8,816 nt of DNA, from positions 1 through 8,816 of the forward strand of contig JALHTA010000455.1 in assembly GCA_022865545.1 (NCBI GenBank), in the 5' to 3' direction. The translations under genes were made by a program, and so were the position numbers. Below, in pieces: positions 5,961-8,816 of this stretch. The DNA is from Actinomycetota bacterium (lineage in GTDB: Bacteria > Actinomycetota > Humimicrobiia > Humimicrobiales > Humimicrobiaceae). The notes under the pieces were generated by a model. It did no database searches, was not told where the DNA came from, and saw only the letters and a list, made by a program, of their open reading frames with translations. The first letter of the stretch is position 1. Every line of letters begins with the position of its first letter.

Positions 5961-6422
5961 ATGGAAGGTATTTTTGTAAAGCATATCAAAGATCCTGAAC
6001 CAGGGCTTGTCGAAGCATTGTGCAGGATGGAATTAGAAAACCTGGGACAGGAAGCGGCCATAAATCAGTGGGTACTTCCTGTGATCATCAGATATGGCAA
6101 GTTATTTATTGCAGTTAATAATAAAGACAGCTTAATTGGAGTATGTGAAATAATTAGAAGCTACCGGGTTCCATCTACCGCCTTTATTCATTCCTTTTAT
6201 ATTGACGGTAAATCCAGGGACAAAGGTATAGGTAAGATACTTCTTGGAAAAGTCCTTGGTGAATTAAAAAGCGATTCATTTAAGGAAGTACAACTTACAG
6301 TAGATCCGGATAATATGGCTGCATCCAGGCTGTACCGGTCTTTTGGTTTTAAAAAGAACGGCATAAGAAAGGATGAATATGGAATGGGAATAAACAGGGA
6401 TCTACTCAGTCTTAAATTATGA
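5961..6422 (+). CDS. GNAT-family N-acetyltransferase, RimI-like
   Basis: This 153-residue single-domain protein has the GNAT fold pattern. A strand (FIHSFYID, about 75-82) leads into the acetyl-CoA pyrophosphate loop R86-x-x-G89-x-G91 (RDKGIG). Motif B follows near 115-132 with NMAASRLYRSFGFKK, the segment typical of RimI-like and other small-substrate or protein-terminal acetyltransferases. The substrate cannot be assigned; RimI, which acetylates ribosomal protein S18, is one possibility but is usually encoded with the tsaB/tsaD genes instead. The start is fixed at or after 5961 because a TAA lies in frame immediately before the ATG, and no Shine-Dalgarno sequence is seen. Its stop overlaps the era start (ATGA), so the two are probably translationally coupled. 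It occupies the slot held by dgkA and cdd in Bacillus. Confidence 0.88.
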   Translation: MEGIFVKHIKDPEPGLVEALCRMELENLGQEAAINQWVLPVIIRYGKLFIAVNNKDSLIGVCEIIRSYRVPSTAFIHSFYIDGKSRDKGIGKILLGKVLGELKSDSFKEVQLTVDPDNMAASRLYRSFGFKKNGIRKDEYGMGINRDLLSLKL

Positions 6423-7324
6423 GTGAAGAAGATAAAATAAGATCAGGATTTGTGGGTTTGGTAGGTAGGACAAATGTTGGTAAATCTACACTGATCAATA
6501 AGATATTAAAGAAAAAGGTTCTTATTACATCGAATAAGGTCCAGACTACCAGGTACCGCATTCACTGCATCTTGAATAATAAAAAGAGTCAGATAGTATT
6601 TGTGGACAGTCCCGGCTTTTTTAAACCACGAAATTTATTACAGGAGCGTTTGAAGAATGCTGCTGAAGGCGTTATCAAGGATGTCGATGTGATAGTTGCA
6701 ATGGTCGATATCGAAGGAGGGATAGGCAGGGGGGATAGTTTTGTATTTGAACAGATAAAAGACAGGTCACAGCCAAAGATCCTCTTATTGAATAAAGTCG
6801 ATATCGTAGGAACAAAAAGGTCAGCGGAACAAAGAAAAATAATAGAGGGCCTTGACTATTTTGATGCAGTAATAGAAGTATCAGCAAAGACCGGGAAAAA
6901 CCTGGACAAGTTCATCGAGGTACTCACGGACCTTCTTCCATATGGTCCAAGGTATTATAGTGAGGACATGATCTCCGATCAGCCTGCTGAAAAAGTAGTA
7001 TCTGAAATAGTCAGGGAAAAATTATTCGAGGTTCTTTCAGAGGAGATCCCTCACAGCATTACAGTTGAAGTGGAAAGGCTTGAAGAAAAAAAGACCAGGT
7101 CAGGGGATAAGCTTATTTCTATAGGATGTTCCATATTTGCAGAGAGGTCTTCGCAGAAAGGGATCATCATAGGAAAATCAGGAAATGTGCTTAAAGGAGT
7201 TGGAGAGAAATCCAGGCTTGAGCTTGAAGAATTTTTTGGTAATAAAGTCTTTCTTGAATTATGGGTAAAGGTGAGACAAAACTGGACGAAAAATGAATTA
7301 TTCCTGGACCGTTTAGGTTATTAA
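6419..7324 (+). CDS. era: Ribosome assembly GTPase Era
   Basis: Era binds the 3' end of 16S rRNA and helps mature the 30S subunit at the inner face of the membrane. The 301-residue protein has the full GTPase set: G1 GRTNVGKS (16-23), G2 around T43-T44 (TTRYR), G3 D63-S-P-G66, G4 NKVD (125-128) and G5 SAK (155-157). A C-terminal KH domain follows, with its GxxG loop as GKSG (252-255) and the family FLELWVKV segment after it. Two motif positions differ from the common Era forms: T18 replaces proline in GRPNVGKS, and S64 replaces threonine in DTPG. Both keep the essential G1 and G3 pattern. The ATG overlaps the end of the acetyltransferase gene by four bases, so translation is probably coupled. 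deoC follows after 38 bases. Confidence 0.97.
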   Translation: MSEEDKIRSGFVGLVGRTNVGKSTLINKILKKKVLITSNKVQTTRYRIHCILNNKKSQIVFVDSPGFFKPRNLLQERLKNAAEGVIKDVDVIVAMVDIEGGIGRGDSFVFEQIKDRSQPKILLLNKVDIVGTKRSAEQRKIIEGLDYFDAVIEVSAKTGKNLDKFIEVLTDLLPYGPRYYSEDMISDQPAEKVVSEIVREKLFEVLSEEIPHSITVEVERLEEKKTRSGDKLISIGCSIFAERSSQKGIIIGKSGNVLKGVGEKSRLELEEFFGNKVFLELWVKVRQNWTKNELFLDRLGY

Positions 7325-7362
7325 AGATAGTTTTATATTATTAGTTTTAGATAAAAGATAGG

Positions 7363-8073
7363 GTGGTAAAAACGTTAACTAAAGAACAACTTGCAAAAAC
7401 GATAGATCAGACACTTCTTAATCCAGTGGCTACTCCGAAAGATATTGAAAACCTGTGTAATAATGCCAAAAAGGAGCATTTTGCAGCAGTGGTAGTCAAT
7501 CCTTCTAATGTGGTGCACGCACACCGCATATTAGGAGATACAGATGTAAAAGTATGTGCTGTTGTAGGATATCCGCTGGGAGCAAATACTATCGAGACCA
7601 AGATATTTGAGTCCAGGGATTGTATCAGGAAAGGGGCTGGCGAGCTTGATGTAGTATTGAACCTGGGTGCGGTAAAGAGCGGGAACTATGAATATATTGA
7701 AAAGGAATTAAGTGTCCTGGTAAGTATTATCAGGAGAGAACAAATCGCTGAGTACAACCGGCATATCAATATAAAAATAATCATCGAGACAGGCATACTT
7801 TCCAAAGATGAGACGAAAAGAGTCAGCGCTATAGTAGAGAAATCCGGAGCAGATTTTATAAAGACTTCTACAGGTTTTGGTGTCAAAGGAGTGGAGCTTG
7901 ATGATGTAAGGCTTATAAGGGAAGTAGTTACCCGCAATATTGGGGTTAAGGCTTCAGGCGGTGTAAGGACATTTGAAGATGCACAGGCCCTAATAGATGC
8001 AGGCGCTACAAGACTTGGCACTAGCAGCGGCATAAATATCATTAAGGAATACAGTACCTTATTTGATAAATAG
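7363..8073 (+). CDS. deoC: Deoxyribose-phosphate aldolase DeoC
   Basis: DeoC splits 2-deoxyribose-5-phosphate into glyceraldehyde-3-phosphate and acetaldehyde in deoxynucleoside salvage. The 236-residue TIM-barrel protein has the Schiff-base lysine K167 (FIKTSTGF), the second lysine K196 (VKASGGVRTFEDA) and D96 (ELDVVLN), so it should be catalytic. Near the start the family DHTLLKP motif reads DQTLLNP (15-21). GTG at 7363 is the only normal start available, because an in-frame TAG lies at 7348-7350. The purine-rich GGGTGG at 7361-7366, the best ribosome-binding-like sequence, overlaps that GTG rather than lying before it, so initiation is unclear. Firmicutes often carry cdd (cytidine deaminase) next to era; deoC belongs to the same salvage pathway. 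It lies 38 bases after era and 62 before recO. Confidence 0.95.
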   Translation: MVKTLTKEQLAKTIDQTLLNPVATPKDIENLCNNAKKEHFAAVVVNPSNVVHAHRILGDTDVKVCAVVGYPLGANTIETKIFESRDCIRKGAGELDVVLNLGAVKSGNYEYIEKELSVLVSIIRREQIAEYNRHINIKIIIETGILSKDETKRVSAIVEKSGADFIKTSTGFGVKGVELDDVRLIREVVTRNIGVKASGGVRTFEDAQALIDAGATRLGTSSGINIIKEYSTLFDK

Positions 8074-8089
8074 ATATTAGCCGATATTA
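8073..8089. repeat. GATATTA direct repeat, ten-base period
   Basis: GATATTA occurs at 8073-8079 and 8083-8089, beginning on the last base of the deoC stop codon. A one-turn spacing can mark a tandem binding site. In AT-rich sequence a seven-base repeat is also easily produced by chance. Confidence 0.25.
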
Positions 8090-8135
8090 TTTTGAATTAT
8101 GAGTAATTTATAAACAATTTTTATATATTTATCAT

Positions 8136-8816
8136 ATGTCTACTTATAGAGCCTATAAAGCCAGGGCCATCATAATAAAGACCTATAAACTCGGGGAAGC
8201 AGATAAGATAATAAAGATGTATTCCCGGGATGGCTCTCTAATATCTGCAGTAGCAAAAAGTTCGAGGAAAATAAGATCCAGGTTCAGGGGAAGGCTTGAG
8301 CTTTTTAATGTAGTCGACCTTGAGCTTTCAAAAGGCAGGAATCTTGATAATATAAACCAGGTTGAAATAAATCACAGTTTTTCAAAAATACCCCTCGATT
8401 TCAATAAATTTGTTTTTGCTGAAATAATCTCAAATATTATCCTTAGGACACAAGCTTCCGGAGATGACACACCTCTACTTTTTAAACTATTATATGTTTG
8501 CCTTAATGAAATAGACAATACTGCCGAAGAAGATGATATTGCATTGAAAAAGATAATGTGTTTCTTTAGTATGAGGTTCTTGCAGATAATAGGTTTTTCA
8601 CCCATGTTGGACCAGTGCAGCAGGTGTAATGTGGAGCTGGATGATCTTTATCAACTTGGGAAAAGGGATATATCTTTTTCAATAAGATATGGGGGAGTGC
8701 TTTGCAGTAAGTGTTCGGAGATCACCGGGTCCAGAGCCATATTGAATCCTTCAAGTTTTAGGTTATTATCGGACCTTATGCGGCTCAAGATAGAAAATTT
8801 CCGTGATATTGAAATA
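8136..8816 (+). CDS. recO: DNA repair protein RecO, truncated by the window edge
   Basis: An open frame runs from ATG 8136 to the last base, 227 codons without a stop; complete RecO is usually about 240-260 residues, so only a little is missing. RecO binds single-stranded DNA and, with RecR, loads RecA in RecF-pathway repair and anneals strands. The N-terminal OB-fold is recognised by RAIIIKTYKLGEADKI (10-25) and a basic segment RKIRSRFRGRLEL (44-56). The helical domain carries a four-cysteine zinc site, C161-x2-C164 and C190-x2-C193, present in many but not all RecO proteins. The start has no Shine-Dalgarno sequence; the 25 preceding bases are almost all A and T. recO directly after or close to era is a conserved arrangement. 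Confidence 0.92.
   Translation, partial: MSTYRAYKARAIIIKTYKLGEADKIIKMYSRDGSLISAVAKSSRKIRSRFRGRLELFNVVDLELSKGRNLDNINQVEINHSFSKIPLDFNKFVFAEIISNIILRTQASGDDTPLLFKLLYVCLNEIDNTAEEDDIALKKIMCFFSMRFLQIIGFSPMLDQCSRCNVELDDLYQLGKRDISFSIRYGGVLCSKCSEITGSRAILNPSSFRLLSDLMRLKIENFRDIEI

Noticed and set aside
7323..7361. Direct repeat AAAGATAG at 7323-7330 and 7354-7361 between era and deoC
   Set aside because: An eight-base repeat in low-complexity AT sequence is weak, and the second copy simply precedes the deoC start. No symmetry or further copies support a function.
1..8816. Search for tRNA, rRNA, CRISPR arrays, insertion sequences, phage or toxin-antitoxin genes
   Set aside because: Nothing in the spacers shows cloverleaf arms, regularly spaced repeats, transposase motifs or terminal inverted repeats. 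The spacers are all short and the genes are conserved housekeeping families.

Overview
This window is a stretch of bacterial core chromosome, AT-rich throughout, with every recognisable gene on the + strand. Codon choice is uniform from end to end: AGA/AGG for arginine and ATA for isoleucine are common in all genes. No segment therefore looks recently acquired. Gene order is rsmE (tail only), mtaB, a HIT-family gene, phoH, a pgpH/yqfF-type 7TM-HD gene, ybeY, a GNAT acetyltransferase, era, deoC and recO (cut by the right edge). This is the conserved dnaJ-rsmE-mtaB ... phoH-pgpH-ybeY-...-era-recO neighbourhood of Firmicutes, part of which (rsmE, phoH, ybeY, era, recO) is also shared by Actinomycetota. 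I infer a low-GC, Gram-positive-type or deep-branching bacterium, but the sequence does not name a lineage.

Layout. Bases 1-57 hold the last codons of rsmE, followed after 18 bases by mtaB (76-1443). The 238-base gap 1444-1681 is the only clear regulatory region. It holds AT-rich inverted repeats, a good sigma-70-type promoter (TATAAT at 1604-1609), a short leader that can be drawn as an H-type pseudoknot, and a strong ribosome binding site before a TTG start. From there HIT (1682-2026), phoH (2102-3073), pgpH (3140-5335) and ybeY (5382-5846) follow with gaps of 46-75 bases. A 114-base spacer after ybeY contains a repeat and a possible internal promoter. It leads into the GNAT gene (5961-6422), which overlaps era (6419-7324) by four bases. 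deoC (7363-8073) and recO (8136 to the edge) close the window.

How the genes fit together. Most of the cluster concerns RNA and ribosomes. RsmE methylates 16S rRNA, MtaB thiomethylates tRNA at position 37, YbeY is a metal-dependent RNase/rRNA processing factor, Era is the 30S assembly GTPase, and PhoH is an ATPase linked to RNA metabolism that commonly neighbours ybeY. PgpH degrades the second messenger c-di-AMP at the membrane, DeoC salvages deoxyribose phosphate, and RecO acts in recombinational repair. The HIT and GNAT proteins have clear folds but no assigned substrates.

I found no convincing new multi-gene system, mobile element, CRISPR array or RNA gene. What deserves a second look is non-coding: the HIT leader, a 19-base repeat placed just after the stop codons of two consecutive genes, and a split in initiation signals. 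TTG/GTG starts have purine-rich Shine-Dalgarno-like sequences, whereas most ATG starts have none.
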